Below are positions 55,317-64,000 of a stretch of DNA of 64,000 bases, one piece after another. Source of the stretch: Meiothermus sp. (GTDB lineage: Bacteria > Deinococcota > Deinococci > Deinococcales > Thermaceae). Every line of letters begins with the position of its first letter. Position 1 is the first letter of the stretch. Position numbers and translations under genes: made by a program. The stretch covers positions 2,026,501 through 2,090,500 of the forward strand of contig NZ_BPIM01000001.1 in assembly GCF_026004115.1 (NCBI RefSeq), given 5' to 3'. Under the pieces are notes generated by a model. That model made no database searches, had not been told where the DNA came from, and saw only the letters and a list, made by a program, of their open reading frames with translations.

Positions 55317-57881
55317 ATGAACTTGGAGCGTTGGACCGAACAAGCTCGGCAGGCGGTGGCCCAGACCCAGGTGCTGGCCCGGGAGAACTCGAACCAGCAA
55401 ATGGATGTGGGGCATCTGGCCTCGGTGCTGTTCCGCGACCCTTCGGGGTTGCCCGCACAGCTTTTGAAGCGGGCGGGGCAGAACCTGCAGGCGGTGCAGC
55501 AGACCGCCAGCCGCGACCTGGGGAGCTACCCCAGGGTTTCGGGGGCCGAGGGAGGGCAGTATCTTTCGGGTAAGCTCTCGAGCGTCCTCGAGCGCTCGGA
55601 AAAGCTGGCGGCAGAATTAAAGGACAAGTTTGTCGCCATAGATACGCTCACCCTGGCCCTGGCCGAGACTGGCTATGGGGGGCTCAATGCCAGCGCCATA
55701 CGGTCGGCGCTGCTGGAGATGAGGGGAGGTAAGAAGGTGGAATCTGAACATGCCGAAGGAACCTACAATGCCCTCGAGCAATACGGCATAGACCTGACCA
55801 AACTGGCCGAGCAGGGCAAACTCGACCCCGTGATTGGGCGCGACGAGGAAATCCGGCGTACCATTCAAATTCTGTTGCGTCGCACCAAGAACAACCCGGT
55901 CTTGATCGGCGAGCCGGGGGTGGGCAAGACGGCCATTGCCGAAGGGCTGGCCCAGCGCATTGTGAAGGGCGACGTGCCCGAGGGGCTCAAGGGCAAGCGC
56001 ATCGTGAGCTTGCAGATGGGTTCGCTCCTGGCCGGGGCCAAGTACCGCGGCGAGTTCGAGGAGCGGCTCAAGGCGGTCATGCAGGAGACCATCCAGAGCG
56101 CGGGGCAGATTATCCTGTTCATTGACGAGCTGCACACCGTGGTGGGGGCCGGCAAGGCCGAAGGCGCGGTGGATGCGGGCAACATGCTCAAGCCCGCGCT
56201 GGCCCGGGGTGAGCTGCACCTGATTGGGGCTACGACCCTGGACGAGTACCGCGAAATCGAGAAGGACGCAGCCCTCGAGCGCCGCTTCCAGCCGGTGTTT
56301 GTGGACGAGCCCAGCGTAGAGGACACCGTGAGCATCCTGCGCGGCATCAAGGAGAAGTACGAGGTGCACCACGGGGTGCGCATCTCTGACCCTGCCCTGA
56401 TTGCCGCCGCCCAGCTCTCGCACCGCTACATCTCGGATCGCCGCCTGCCCGACAAGGCCATAGACCTGATTGACGAGGCCGCTGCCCGGTTGCGCATGGC
56501 CCTGGAAAGCAGCCCCGAGACCATCGATACCCTTAACCGCAAGAAACTCCAGCTCGAGATCGAACGCGAGGCCCTGAAGAAAGAAACCGACGCCGAGAGC
56601 AAGTTCAGGCTGGGAGAACTGGAAAAAGAAATTGCCGAACTCACCGAGGAGATTCACAAGCAGCAGGCCCTTTGGGAGGCCGAGCGCGAGTTAATGCAGA
56701 AGCTCCGCGCGGCCCAGCAGCGCCTCGACGAAGTACGTACCCAGATCGAGCAGGCCGAGCGGGCCTACGACCTCAACAAGGCCGCCCAGCTTCGCTACGG
56801 GGAGCTGCCCCGGCTCGAGCAGGAGGTCAACGAGCTCTCCGACCGCATGGCGAGCGCCCGTTTCGTGCGCCCCATGGTGGCCGAGGAGGACATCGCGGGC
56901 ATCGTGAGCCGTTGGACGGGTATTCCGGTGAGCAAGCTGATGGAAGGCGAAAGGGAGAAGCTCCTGCGCCTCGAGGAGGAACTCCACGCCCGCGTGGTAG
57001 GGCAGGACGAGGCCATCAGCGCGGTGGCGGACGCCATTCGCCGCGCCCGGGCGGGCCTCAAAGACCCCAACCGGCCCATCGGCTCCTTCCTGTTTCTGGG
57101 CCCTACGGGCGTCGGTAAAACCGAGCTGGCCAAGACCCTGGCCGCCAGCCTCTTCGATACCGAAGAAAACATGGTGCGCATCGACATGTCGGAGTACCAG
57201 GAGAAGCACACCGTGGCCAGGCTCATTGGAGCGCCTCCAGGCTATGTGGGCTACGAGGAGGGGGGCCAGCTCACCGAGGCGGTGCGCCGCCGCCCCTACG
57301 CGGTAATCCTCTTCGACGAAATCGAAAAAGCCCACCCCGACGTGTTCAACACCCTCTTGCAGGTGCTCGACGATGGCCGCCTGACGGACGGGCAGGGCCG
57401 CACGGTAGACTTCCGCAACACCGCCATCATCCTCACCTCCAACATCGGTTCGCCCCTCATATTCGAGGGCATCCAGTCCGGCCAGAGCTACGAGACCATC
57501 CGCGAACGCGTGTTTGGCATCCTGCAACAGCACTTCCGCCCTGAGTTCCTGAACCGCCTGGATGAAATTGTGGTCTTCCGTCCGCTGGCTAAGGAACAAA
57601 TTGCCGCCATTGTGGAAATTCAGCTCTCGGCGGTACGCAAGCGCCTGGCCGAACGGCGCATCAGCCTGGAAATGTCGCCCGAAGCCCTGCAGTTTATCGC
57701 CGAGCGGGGCTACGACCCGGTCTTTGGGGCCCGGCCCCTCAAGCGCGTCATCCAGAAGGAAATCGAGACCCCACTCTCGCGCAAGATTCTCTCGGGCGAG
57801 GTGCCGGACGGCACCACCGTCTACGTTACCCCCGGCCCTCTGGGCTTGCAGTTTGAGACCCGCAAAGCGGCCATGGCCTGA
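55317..57881 (+). CDS. clpB: Chaperone ClpB
   Basis: 854 residues. A hexameric disaggregase working with DnaK. N-domain (residues 1-145), first AAA with GEPGVGKT near 200, a coiled-coil M-domain rich in Glu/Arg (about 400-520), and second AAA with GPTGVGKT near 600 and [15 protein letters not shown]. The length matches Thermus ClpB. Its promoter carries a HAIR operator shared with hsp20, so both are probably HspR targets. Confidence 0.97.
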   Translation: MNLERWTEQARQAVAQTQVLARENSNQQMDVGHLASVLFRDPSGLPAQLLKRAGQNLQAVQQTASRDLGSYPRVSGAEGGQYLSGKLSSVLERSEKLAAELKDKFVAIDTLTLALAETGYGGLNASAIRSALLEMRGGKKVESEHAEGTYNALEQYGIDLTKLAEQGKLDPVIGRDEEIRRTIQILLRRTKNNPVLIGEPGVGKTAIAEGLAQRIVKGDVPEGLKGKRIVSLQMGSLLAGAKYRGEFEERLKAVMQETIQSAGQIILFIDELHTVVGAGKAEGAVDAGNMLKPALARGELHLIGATTLDEYREIEKDAALERRFQPVFVDEPSVEDTVSILRGIKEKYEVHHGVRISDPALIAAAQLSHRYISDRRLPDKAIDLIDEAAARLRMALESSPETIDTLNRKKLQLEIEREALKKETDAESKFRLGELEKEIAELTEEIHKQQALWEAERELMQKLRAAQQRLDEVRTQIEQAERAYDLNKAAQLRYGELPRLEQEVNELSDRMASARFVRPMVAEEDIAGIVSRWTGIPVSKLMEGEREKLLRLEEELHARVVGQDEAISAVADAIRRARAGLKDPNRPIGSFLFLGPTGVGKTELAKTLAASLFDTEENMVRIDMSEYQEKHTVARLIGAPPGYVGYEEGGQLTEAVRRRPYAVILFDEIEKAHPDVFNTLLQVLDDGRLTDGQGRTVDFRNTAIILTSNIGSPLIFEGIQSGQSYETIRERVFGILQQHFRPEFLNRLDEIVVFRPLAKEQIAAIVEIQLSAVRKRLAERRISLEMSPEALQFIAERGYDPVFGARPLKRVIQKEIETPLSRKILSGEVPDGTTVYVTPGPLGLQFETRKAAMA

Positions 57882-57922
57882 GCTGCTGGCCCTGGGCTCC
57901 TACCTTTCCGTAAATTGTTTGT

Positions 57923-58348
57923 ATGACGGCCAACGACAACATCACCTCCTGCGTTCATTGCGGTGCCAAGAACCGTTTGGGCAGGCCCCCTGCCGGTCAG
58001 GTGCCGGTGTGTGGGGCCTGCAAGAAGCCCCTGCCCTGGCTGGTCAATGCCCACCAGGGCCTGACCCCCGAACTCGAGGCCGGTGTACCGGTGCTGGTAG
58101 ACTTCTGGGCCGAGTGGTGCGGGCCCTGCCGGGTGATTGCGCCGGTGCTCGAGGAACTCGCCCGCGAGTATGCGGGTCGGCTCAAAGTCGTCAAGCTCAA
58201 CGTAGACCACCACCCTCTGGCCCAGAGTGCCTACCACGTGCAGGGCATCCCCACCCTGATCCTCTTCAAGAACGGACAGCCGGTGGAGCGGATTGTGGGG
58301 GCTGCACCCAAGCATATGCTGGTGCAGAAATTGCAACCCTACTTGTAA
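57923..58348 (+). CDS. trxC: Thioredoxin 2 (TrxC type)
   Basis: 141 residues. An N-terminal zinc site of two CxxC pairs (CVHCGAKN and CGACKKPL, residues about 10-35) precedes a thioredoxin domain with WCGPC near 70 and the cis-proline in [12 protein letters not shown]. The zinc module is diagnostic of thioredoxin 2, an oxidative-stress-linked disulfide reductase. It follows clpB after 41 bases and may share its heat-shock transcript. Confidence 0.92.
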   Translation: MTANDNITSCVHCGAKNRLGRPPAGQVPVCGACKKPLPWLVNAHQGLTPELEAGVPVLVDFWAEWCGPCRVIAPVLEELAREYAGRLKVVKLNVDHHPLAQSAYHVQGIPTLILFKNGQPVERIVGAAPKHMLVQKLQPYL

Positions 58349-58568
58349 ACTTGTAACCTGCCGGTTTTGACCAGCTTTACAGGTCCAGTTGTGGCAGAAT
58401 AAAACCAATTCGCTCCACGTATTGTCTTCTCCTGCCCTCCCCGAAAGGGGAGGTTTTATTTGGCAGGAGCGTTACTGCAAGGTCTTTCACGCCGCGCTGC
58501 GGCGCGGCGCAGGGGCCAGAGTTCACCCATCTCTTGTGCCGTGCGCTTTGTACATACATTTTGCTTAT

Positions 58569-58662
58569 GTCATTCCGAGCGAAGCGAGGAATCTGGTACA
58601 TCACAGGCTAACAAAACCGCGTTACTTCAGTTCCTTGTCGGCTGCATCTCCCCAGAATGACC
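58569..58662. repeat. Dispersed GTCATTC-GAATGAC repeat
   Basis: GTCATTCCGAGCGAAGCGAG...ends CCCAGAATGAC, inverted ends with a hairpin-forming interior. The CATTCCGAGCGAAGCGAGGAATCT motif type is a common interspersed repeat in many bacteria. It fills part of the 420-base gap between trxC and hsp20, which also holds a CTCCCC/GGGGAG hairpin near 58434-58453. Confidence 0.55.
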
Positions 58663-58718
58663 CGGTGAGCGCAGTGTAGCAACGCCCTAATGATTTTTTA
58701 GCAAACTGGCTAACTATA

Positions 58719-58748
58719 CTTGACAACAATATACTCAAGTTTTATACT
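58719..58748 (+). promoter_or_regulatory. hsp20 promoter with HAIR-type (HspR) operator
   Basis: CTTGACA-N7-ACTCAAG (58719-58739) matches the HspR inverted repeat, with a perfect right arm. -35 TTGACA (58720-58725), 17 bases, -10 TATACT (58743-58748). Near-perfect promoter expected to be strong when HspR is released. Confidence 0.85.
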
Positions 58749-58770
58749 TTTCTCCGTAAAGGAGGTTGCT

Positions 58771-59184
58771 ATGATTCGATACAACCCTTTCCGTGAGATT
58801 GAGCAAATCCAGAACGCGCTGCTGCGCAACTTCTTCACCCCCGCCACCGAAAGCGCCAACACCCCGCTGGTGGATGCCCTCGAGGACGCCCAGGGGGTAC
58901 ATCTGGCGGTCTACCTGCCGGGTGTGGAACCCAGCCAGGTCGAGGTAACTACGGAGAACAACACCCTCACCATCAAGGCCGAGCGGCCCTTCAGCAAGCC
59001 CGAAAATGCCAACCAGTGGCGGCTGGAGGGGGTCTATGGCAAGTTTGAGCGCAGCTTCGTGATCCCCAACACCTACGACCTCGGCAAGATTGAGGCCAAC
59101 TTCAAGCACGGCATCCTCTACCTCGACATTCCTAAGGCCGAAGCAGCCCAGCCGCGCCGCATCGAGGTGCGCGTCAACGGATGA
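58771..59184 (+). CDS. hsp20: Small heat-shock protein Hsp20
   Basis: 137 residues. An alpha-crystallin domain (about 40-130) with DAQGVHLAVYLPGVEPSQVEV, then TIKAERPF and GKFERSFVIPNTYDLGKIEANFKHGILYLDIPKAE, the usual A-x-x-x-G-I/V-L signature. AAAGGAGG precedes the ATG. It holds unfolding proteins for refolding by ClpB/DnaK. A terminator follows. Confidence 0.95.
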   Translation: MIRYNPFREIEQIQNALLRNFFTPATESANTPLVDALEDAQGVHLAVYLPGVEPSQVEVTTENNTLTIKAERPFSKPENANQWRLEGVYGKFERSFVIPNTYDLGKIEANFKHGILYLDIPKAEAAQPRRIEVRVNG

Positions 59185-59200
59185 GTCCACCTTCTCCGGT

Positions 59201-59232
59201 AACTCCCCGCCCGCCGGGGAGTTTTGCTTTTT
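59201..59232 (+). terminator. Intrinsic terminator of hsp20
   Basis: AACTCCCCG and CGGGGAGTT form a perfect stem, followed by TTGCTTTTT. Confidence 0.9.
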
Positions 59233-59510
59233 GGATGTACCTTGCGCTTGAGGCCCATCACACTGCTGAACCTGGCGAGGCGGCTGTAGGCCGACGAAGC
59301 GATCCAAAGTGGCCCAGTAAGCTCGCGGGCTTGAGGGTTGCCTGTATTGCTTCCCCCTCGAGTGCACCTCAGGGTCGCAAAAAACCGATCGACTTTCGTT
59401 TTGGGCTGCCGAGATACACCCCATAGTTGATTAGTCCGTGCATCCTGCATTATCCTTCTGCAGGTAACACACAGCTTGAGCGGTGCGTTGGAATTGCAAA
59501 CGAGGTGCAT
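59233..59510. other. Intergenic region ahead of barrel-like gene
   Basis: No gene, repeat family or RNA was recognised. Frames on both strands lack ribosome sites. A GAGGTG precedes the start codon at 59511. Confidence 0.4.
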
Positions 59511-60116
59511 ATGGTACGAGCAATCGCGGTGGTATGGGTACTGGCATTGAGCCTGGCCTGGGCCAGGGACAACACCTTCTCTCTCCAGCTAAACGCTGGC
59601 TGGTTCAATGGGCTCTCTGGCGAGATTGGCCTGGGACTGTTCAACATCGGGGGTGAAAAAATCGGGGTGCGCTTTGGGCTGGCTTATTCCCAGGCCGACG
59701 CCGTGGACAACAGCGTATTTGCTCCCAGCAGCGAAAACGCCCAGAACATTACCCTGGGCCTGGACGTGTCCTATTCCTTCGACTTCCAGAGCGCTTTCAC
59801 CCTCAGCCCCTACCTGGGCGCTCGCTACAACCTGTTTTCGGGCTCGGTCACGGTGGGTAGCTCTTCCAACGCACTGGCTTCCAACCAGTTCGGCTTTGGC
59901 GGTGGGGTGCGGGCAGGCTACTTCCTGGACAGCCAGTTCAGCCTGCTGCTGGATCTGGGGGTGGACTACTTCCTGGAGAGTACCATCCAGGTGGGCTCTA
60001 CCCGCTATAACCCCGGTGATACCCTGGGGCCCCCCCTCAACCTCAACGTCCACCAGTGGGTCAACGACCCCCGTCTGGTCTGGAAGGGCCGTGTTGGCCT
60101 GGCTTTTAACTTCTGA
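59511..60116 (+). CDS. Exported outer-membrane beta-barrel-like protein
   Basis: 201 residues. A signal peptide (MVRAIAVVWVLALSLAWARD) is followed by amphipathic strands with Gly/aromatic girdles (LGLDVSYSFDFQSAFTLSPYLGARYNLFSG) and a terminal LVWKGRVGLAFNF ending in Phe, the classic outer-membrane barrel signature. ATG 59511 is preferred over upstream codons because it starts the signal peptide. The role is unknown; perhaps a porin-like or structural protein. Confidence 0.7.
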   Translation: MVRAIAVVWVLALSLAWARDNTFSLQLNAGWFNGLSGEIGLGLFNIGGEKIGVRFGLAYSQADAVDNSVFAPSSENAQNITLGLDVSYSFDFQSAFTLSPYLGARYNLFSGSVTVGSSSNALASNQFGFGGGVRAGYFLDSQFSLLLDLGVDYFLESTIQVGSTRYNPGDTLGPPLNLNVHQWVNDPRLVWKGRVGLAFNF

Positions 60117-60179
60117 ACCCGCTATGTTTGTCAAGCACAATGCCGACTTCCTGCCCGGGGGATAAGGTAGGCTGTTGAC

Positions 60180-60821
60180 ATGTTTCCGCTGCACGACATT
60201 AACAGGGCTCATCGGCGCCCTTATGTGGTTTACCTGCTGATTGTCCTGAACCTGCTGGGCTTTGTGTATGCGTTTTTCCTCACCGATCCCGCTGCAGTGA
60301 TCCAAGCATACGGTTTCGTGCCTGCGCGGTTTGTGGCCGACCCTTTGAGCGAGTGGTTCACGCTTTTCAGCAGCATGTTCCTGCATGGGAGTATCCTGCA
60401 TATTTTGGGTAATCTGTGGTTTTTGTGGGTCTTCGGCGACAACATCGAAGACCGCCTGGGACACTGGCGCTTTTTGCAGTTCTACCTGCTGGGGGGTGTG
60501 CTGGCGGCTTTTATGCAGGGTCTGATGGGGGGCTTTTCCAGCGAAATACCCATGATCGGCGCCTCGGGCGCCATCTCGGCCTTGCTCGGGGCGTACATTG
60601 TGCTTTATCCCAGGGCGCTTATTCTGTCGCTGGTGGGCTGGATTCCCGTTCCCATCCCGGCGGTTCTCTACCTGGGCTACTGGCTCCTGATTCAGTTTGT
60701 AGGGGACTTCATGGGAGAGGAAGGCATAGCCTTCTGGGCGCATATCGGGGGGTTTGTGGCGGGGGTGGTGCTTATACGGTGGTTTGAGGGGACCGCCAAG
60801 CCCCGGTCACTGCGGCGCTGA
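60180..60821 (+). CDS. Rhomboid family intramembrane serine protease
   Basis: 213 residues with six membrane helices. FSSMFLHGSILHILGNLWFLWVFGDNIEDRLG is the conserved WR/L1 and HxxxN region, the catalytic Ser is in GASGAIS (about 131-137), and the catalytic His is in AFWAHIGGFVAG near 190. Cleaves membrane proteins within the bilayer; substrates are unknown. Confidence 0.9.
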   Translation: MFPLHDINRAHRRPYVVYLLIVLNLLGFVYAFFLTDPAAVIQAYGFVPARFVADPLSEWFTLFSSMFLHGSILHILGNLWFLWVFGDNIEDRLGHWRFLQFYLLGGVLAAFMQGLMGGFSSEIPMIGASGAISALLGAYIVLYPRALILSLVGWIPVPIPAVLYLGYWLLIQFVGDFMGEEGIAFWAHIGGFVAGVVLIRWFEGTAKPRSLRR

Positions 60822-60860
60822 GCTGGAGGTTACCACGGAGCGTGAGCGTACAATGGCCCT

Positions 60861-61295
60861 ATGGCAGCAGTAGCTCGAGAAACCCTCGAGGTCATCCTCG
60901 CACACATTCGAGCGCGGCTTTCACCCCTGGCCATCTACGTGTATGGCTCCCAGGCCACAGGCCAGGCCCACCCGGGCAGCGACCTGGACATAGCCGTTTT
61001 GGGCCTTGCTCCTTATGACCCCTGGACACTATTCATGCTGTCCGAAGAGCTGGTCTCCCTGCAGGAACAGTACCCCCAGAACGGCCCGCCCAGCGAGTTA
61101 GACCTGCTAGACCTGAATGCCGTACCTCCCACCTTGCAAGTAAGCATCGTGACACAGGACCGACGTGTGTTTTGTGCAAACCGCCTGCGCTGCGATTTGT
61201 TCGAGATTCGAGTGCTAAAGGAGTACTGCTACCTGCAAGACGAACGGCGGCCCATCCTGGAAGAGATCCGCCGCAGGGGGCGGATTTATGGATGA
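60861..61295 (+). CDS. mntA: MntA-type nucleotidyltransferase antitoxin
   Basis: 144 residues. The minimal nucleotidyltransferase motif YVYGSQATGQAHPGSDLDIAVLG (about 27-49) has the GS-x-SDxD metal site; the third acidic residue is likely in ELDLLDLNAVP. In MntA/HepT systems this enzyme adds AMP residues to the HEPN toxin to silence it. It overlaps the toxin gene start (ATG 61288), a typical arrangement. Confidence 0.85.
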   Translation: MAAVARETLEVILAHIRARLSPLAIYVYGSQATGQAHPGSDLDIAVLGLAPYDPWTLFMLSEELVSLQEQYPQNGPPSELDLLDLNAVPPTLQVSIVTQDRRVFCANRLRCDLFEIRVLKEYCYLQDERRPILEEIRRRGRIYG

Positions 61296-61694
61296 AGTGC
61301 TTTTGGGTAAGGCGGCTACCATCGAGCGCTGTTTGAAGCGTATCGAGGTCACGAAGACGAGCTATTTGTGAATTTCACCCGCCAGGATGCCATTATCCTG
61401 AACCTTTTACGGGCTTGTGAGGCGTCTATTGACCTGGCCATGTATATGGTGCGCTTGCATCATCTGGGTCTGCCGCAAAGCTCGCGTGATGCTTTTCGCC
61501 TATTGCAGGAAGCAGGCTTTATTTCAGCCGATCTGGCGCGTCGAATGCAGCGTATGGTTGGCTTCTGCAATGTAGCTGTTCACGACTATCAGGCACTATC
61601 CCTGCCGATTTTGAAGACCATCCTGGAGGAACGCTTGGGCGATTTTCTCGAGTTTACTTCTGCGCTGTGGCGCCGGGATAACCCAGAAGGCTGA
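61288..61694 (+). pseudogene. hepT: HepT (HEPN/DUF86) toxin, frameshifted
   Basis: The ATG at 61288 starts MDEVLLGKAATIERCLKRIE, then the frame breaks and reaches a stop after VTKTSYL. The correct frame resumes as GHEDELFVNFTRQDAIILNLLRACEASIDLAMYMVRL and runs to 61694 with the HEPN active-site RxxxxH-type segment RRMQRMVGFCNVAVHDYQ. A short deletion near 61350 explains it. The intact antitoxin MntA is next to it, so the module appears inactivated, or the shift is a sequencing error. Confidence 0.75.
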
Positions 61695-61883
61695 AGCCGA
61701 TCAACGCCTCTATAGGCGAGGAGGGGGTCGTCTTCTGGGTGCAGATTGGGAGTTTGTTGTGGGTTGGAGTTGATTTGGGTTGGCGAACAGATAAACTCAA
61801 CGGGTTCTGGAAGGCGGTTTTCGTCTTATGCGTTGGTTTTGACCGAACTGATGAAGCAAAACCTTTCATAATATGAGCAAGCT

Positions 61884-62732
61884 ATGTCTAGTCTCTTACC
61901 AAAGATATTACTGTTGTGTGGAAAAGGTCAGATAGCTGCAAACGCTTTGCGCTATACCCTGTCGTTTTTGAAAACTCATAATTTGAATTGTTCACTTGTG
62001 GCTTGTCCAAATAATGATGATAAAGGCTATGAAACTTGGTATCCATCACTTTTAGGGGTTGCTAAAGCTTCGGGGGTCGCGATAACAAAGGATATTTATG
62101 AATATGCTTCTGAGCCAGAGTTGGTGCTCATTTCTTTGGAGTATAACAAGATCATTCGGATTGACCGTTTTATTTCGCAGCGTCTATATAACATTCATTT
62201 TTCGAAGTTGCCGAAGTATCGTGGTGTTTATACGTCAATCTGGCCGATTTTGAATGGTGAAAGAGAATCTGGCGTCACTTTGCATACATTAAGCGCCGGT
62301 GTTGATGATGGTGATATTGTTGGTCAAATTGCCTTTCCGATAGGTATTTCTATAACGGCCCGCCAGTTATATCAACTCTATATGGATCACGCCTTTGAGC
62401 TCTATCAGCAATACCTAGAACTCCTAATTTCCAAGCCCATCAGGGGTATACCTCAAAATCACAGTCAAGCAAGCCTCTATAATCGCAAATCGCTTGACCT
62501 TACTAGAGATTCGATAATTTCTCTTGATATGACCAGTGAAGTGATTATTAGGAAGGTGCGAGCTTTTTATTTTCCTGAATATCAAGTGGCCCGCTTTGAG
62601 GGCCGTGGAGTCAAGCAGGCTTGGGTAGTAGGTTCTTCAAGTCATATGCCTGGTTCTAAACTAGCAGAGACCTCGATGAGTGCAGTGTATGTGGCTTCAG
62701 ATGGATTGGCTGTAGAGCTAGTGTGGGCCTAA
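61884..62732 (+). CDS. Sugar N-formyltransferase (QdtF/VioF-like)
   Basis: 282 residues. The formyltransferase catalytic triad is visible as Asn and His in NIHFSKLPKYRGVYTSIWPILNG (about 110-132) and Asp in SAGVDDGDIVGQIAF (about 142-156). This is the hydroxymethyl-/formyl-transferase fold using N10-formyl-THF. Next to a QdtA-like ketoisomerase and an aminotransferase it would formylate a dTDP-3-amino-3,6-dideoxy-hexose, as in surface glycans. Notably AT-rich compared with neighbours, suggesting transfer from another genome. Confidence 0.78.
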   Translation: MSSLLPKILLLCGKGQIAANALRYTLSFLKTHNLNCSLVACPNNDDKGYETWYPSLLGVAKASGVAITKDIYEYASEPELVLISLEYNKIIRIDRFISQRLYNIHFSKLPKYRGVYTSIWPILNGERESGVTLHTLSAGVDDGDIVGQIAFPIGISITARQLYQLYMDHAFELYQQYLELLISKPIRGIPQNHSQASLYNRKSLDLTRDSIISLDMTSEVIIRKVRAFYFPEYQVARFEGRGVKQAWVVGSSSHMPGSKLAETSMSAVYVASDGLAVELVWA

Positions 62733-62741
62733 AGGAGAAAC

Positions 62742-63152
62742 ATGCCACTTGACCAAGTGCGAATTATAACCCTTCCCAAGATTAGTGATCCCAGGGGAAA
62801 CCTGACCTTTGTCGAGGAAAATCGCCACGTTCCCTTTGAAATCAAGCGTGTTTATTACCTTTACGATGTGCCTGGTGGTGAAGTACGGGGGGGTCATGCG
62901 CACCACGAACTAGAACAACTCATTATCGCAGCTTCTGGAAGTTTTGACATTATCCTTGATGATGGCTATGTGCGGCATCGCTTTCATTTGAACCGTTCTT
63001 ATTTTGGCTTGTATGTGCCTCGAATGATTTGGCGTGAAATGGATAACTTTTCCTCGGCCTCGGTCTGCTTGGTTCTCGCATCAAATTACTTCGATGAGGC
63101 TGACTACATCCGAGACTATGCTGAATTTGTAAAGATGGTTCGCAATGGATAG
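62742..63152 (+). CDS. dTDP-4-oxo-6-deoxyglucose 3,4-ketoisomerase (QdtA/FdtA)
   Basis: 136 residues. A small cupin enzyme; the motif [24 protein letters not shown] (about 44-67) and [19 protein letters not shown] carry the active-site histidines. Converts dTDP-4-keto-6-deoxyglucose to the 3-keto isomer (glucose or galactose configuration). AAAGGAG precedes the ATG; it overlaps the next gene by 8 bases. Confidence 0.85.
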   Translation: MPLDQVRIITLPKISDPRGNLTFVEENRHVPFEIKRVYYLYDVPGGEVRGGHAHHELEQLIIAASGSFDIILDDGYVRHRFHLNRSYFGLYVPRMIWREMDNFSSASVCLVLASNYFDEADYIRDYAEFVKMVRNG

Positions 63153-64000
63153 AGTGCCTTTTCTGGATCTCAAAGCCGCTTACCACGAACTCAAGACGGA
63201 GATTGACAGTGCTGTTCTGCGCTCGTTGGATAGTGGCTGGTACATCGGTGGTTCGGATGTAGAAGCCTTCGAGGCAGCCTTTGCCGAGTATTGTGGAGCG
63301 GAGTTTTGTGTGGGTGTCGGGAACGGACTTGATGCCTTGCATCTGGTGTTGAGAGCTTTTGGCATAGGCCCTGGCGATGAGGTAATTGTGCCCAGCAACA
63401 CCTATATTGCTACCTGGCTGGCGGTGTCTTACACGGGCGCAAAACCAGTGCCTGTCGAGCCGGAGGAACGCACCTACAACCTGAATCCCGAGCTTGTAGA
63501 GGCTGCTATAACACCCCGCACAAGGGCCATTATTCCTGTTCACCTGTATGGCCAGCCAGCTGATCTCGATCCGATTCTGTCTATTGCCCAGCGATATAAC
63601 TTGCGGGTGCTTGAAGATGCGGCGCAGGCGCATGGGGCACGTTACAAAGGACAAAGAATTGGGGCACACGGCGATGCAGTGGCTTGGAGTTTCTACCCCG
63701 GCAAAAACCTGGGCGCGATGGGAGATGCAGGGGCTGTTACTACCAATAACCGCGAGGTTGCCGAAATAGTCCGAATGCTGCGCAACTATGGCTCCAAGGT
63801 CAAATATGTCAACGAGATAACGGGCTACAACAGCCGCCTTGACCCACTTCAGGCCGCAGCACTTGGGGTCAAACTGGTTCACCTTGACGAATGGAATGCA
63901 CGTCGCCAAAAGATCGCTGCTTTCTACCTCAGAGAGCTGGCTGATACCGGTCTGATGTTGCCCTATGTGCCCGACTGGGCCGAGCCTGTTTGGCATTTGT
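63145..64000 (+). CDS. DegT/DnrJ/EryC1-type sugar aminotransferase (partial)
   Basis: At least 285 residues are in the window. It starts [20 protein letters not shown] and has [30 protein letters not shown] and the PLP lysine in [15 protein letters not shown] near 188. With the ketoisomerase it would add an amino group at C3 of the 3-keto sugar (QdtB/FdtB role). The gene continues past the window edge. Confidence 0.88.
   Translation, partial: MDRVPFLDLKAAYHELKTEIDSAVLRSLDSGWYIGGSDVEAFEAAFAEYCGAEFCVGVGNGLDALHLVLRAFGIGPGDEVIVPSNTYIATWLAVSYTGAKPVPVEPEERTYNLNPELVEAAITPRTRAIIPVHLYGQPADLDPILSIAQRYNLRVLEDAAQAHGARYKGQRIGAHGDAVAWSFYPGKNLGAMGDAGAVTTNNREVAEIVRMLRNYGSKVKYVNEITGYNSRLDPLQAAALGVKLVHLDEWNARRQKIAAFYLRELADTGLMLPYVPDWAEPVWHL

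Overview
The window reads as chromosome of a Meiothermus-like member of the Deinococcus-Thermus phylum. It is GC-rich and genes often carry CTCGAG. The PPK2 at 12896-13699 closely resembles what I recall of the Meiothermus ruber enzyme, FtsH and PilB resemble Thermus proteins, and a Deinococcus-type DdrO repressor is present. It opens inside gyrA (minus strand) and ends inside a dTDP-sugar aminotransferase gene. No rRNA or tRNA gene was seen.

Layout. 0-1.3 kb: gyrA start, its promoter and an IS copy with target duplications. 1.3-10.3 kb: a STAND-type ATPase, then a plus-strand run of cupin, SnoaL-like, hydrolase and FAD-oxidoreductase genes that looks like a small-molecule pathway. 10.3-17.2 kb: a DUF1501/DUF1800 pair, PPK2, a methyltransferase-like gene and a GNAT-acyl-CoA synthetase fusion. 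17.3-29.6 kb: DinB-like and ModE-like genes, ftsH, a TPR protein, mgsA and two large orphans, separated by repeat-filled gaps. 30-41 kb: sufS, an ABC exporter, sufU, a folE2/SDR/Nudix pterin cluster, and an IrrE-like peptidase near a DdrO-like repressor. 41.7-46 kb: gap-pgk and a sugar-binding protein. 46-53.7 kb: a broken plsY, prepilin peptidase, pgeF, a HAD phosphatase, and pilB plus a pRiA4b-type gene that both carry many frameshifts. 53.7-61.7 kb: M20 peptidase, clpB, trxC, hsp20, a barrel protein, a rhomboid protease and MntA/HepT. 61.9-64 kb: an AT-richer N-formyl amino-sugar cluster.

Three results stand out. (1) A complete-looking IrrE/DdrO damage-response switch: the DdrO-like protein keeps Leu106-Arg107, the cleavage site I recall from Deinococcus, and RDRM-like 17-mers (TTATG-N7-CATAA type) lie over the promoters of ddrO, of a divergent gene of unknown function, and of gyrA, where the motif covers the -35 box. 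(2) A rich non-coding mobile-repeat landscape: four MITE-like families. Family A has TACC ends, 3-bp TNA duplications and an internal 38-bp module present 0 to 5 times. Family C has about 165 bp and exact 10-bp duplications, and one C copy is nested in an A copy. One A copy splits a plsY-like gene. (3) Nine single-base frameshifts, all +1, within 3.1 kb covering pilB and its neighbour.

Other regulation that can be read: HAIR-type (HspR) operators over the clpB and hsp20 promoters, leaderless promoters, a terminator-like hairpin in the gyrA leader, and a strong orphan promoter near 18.5 kb that may make a small RNA. All homology statements come from reading the protein sequences, not from searches.
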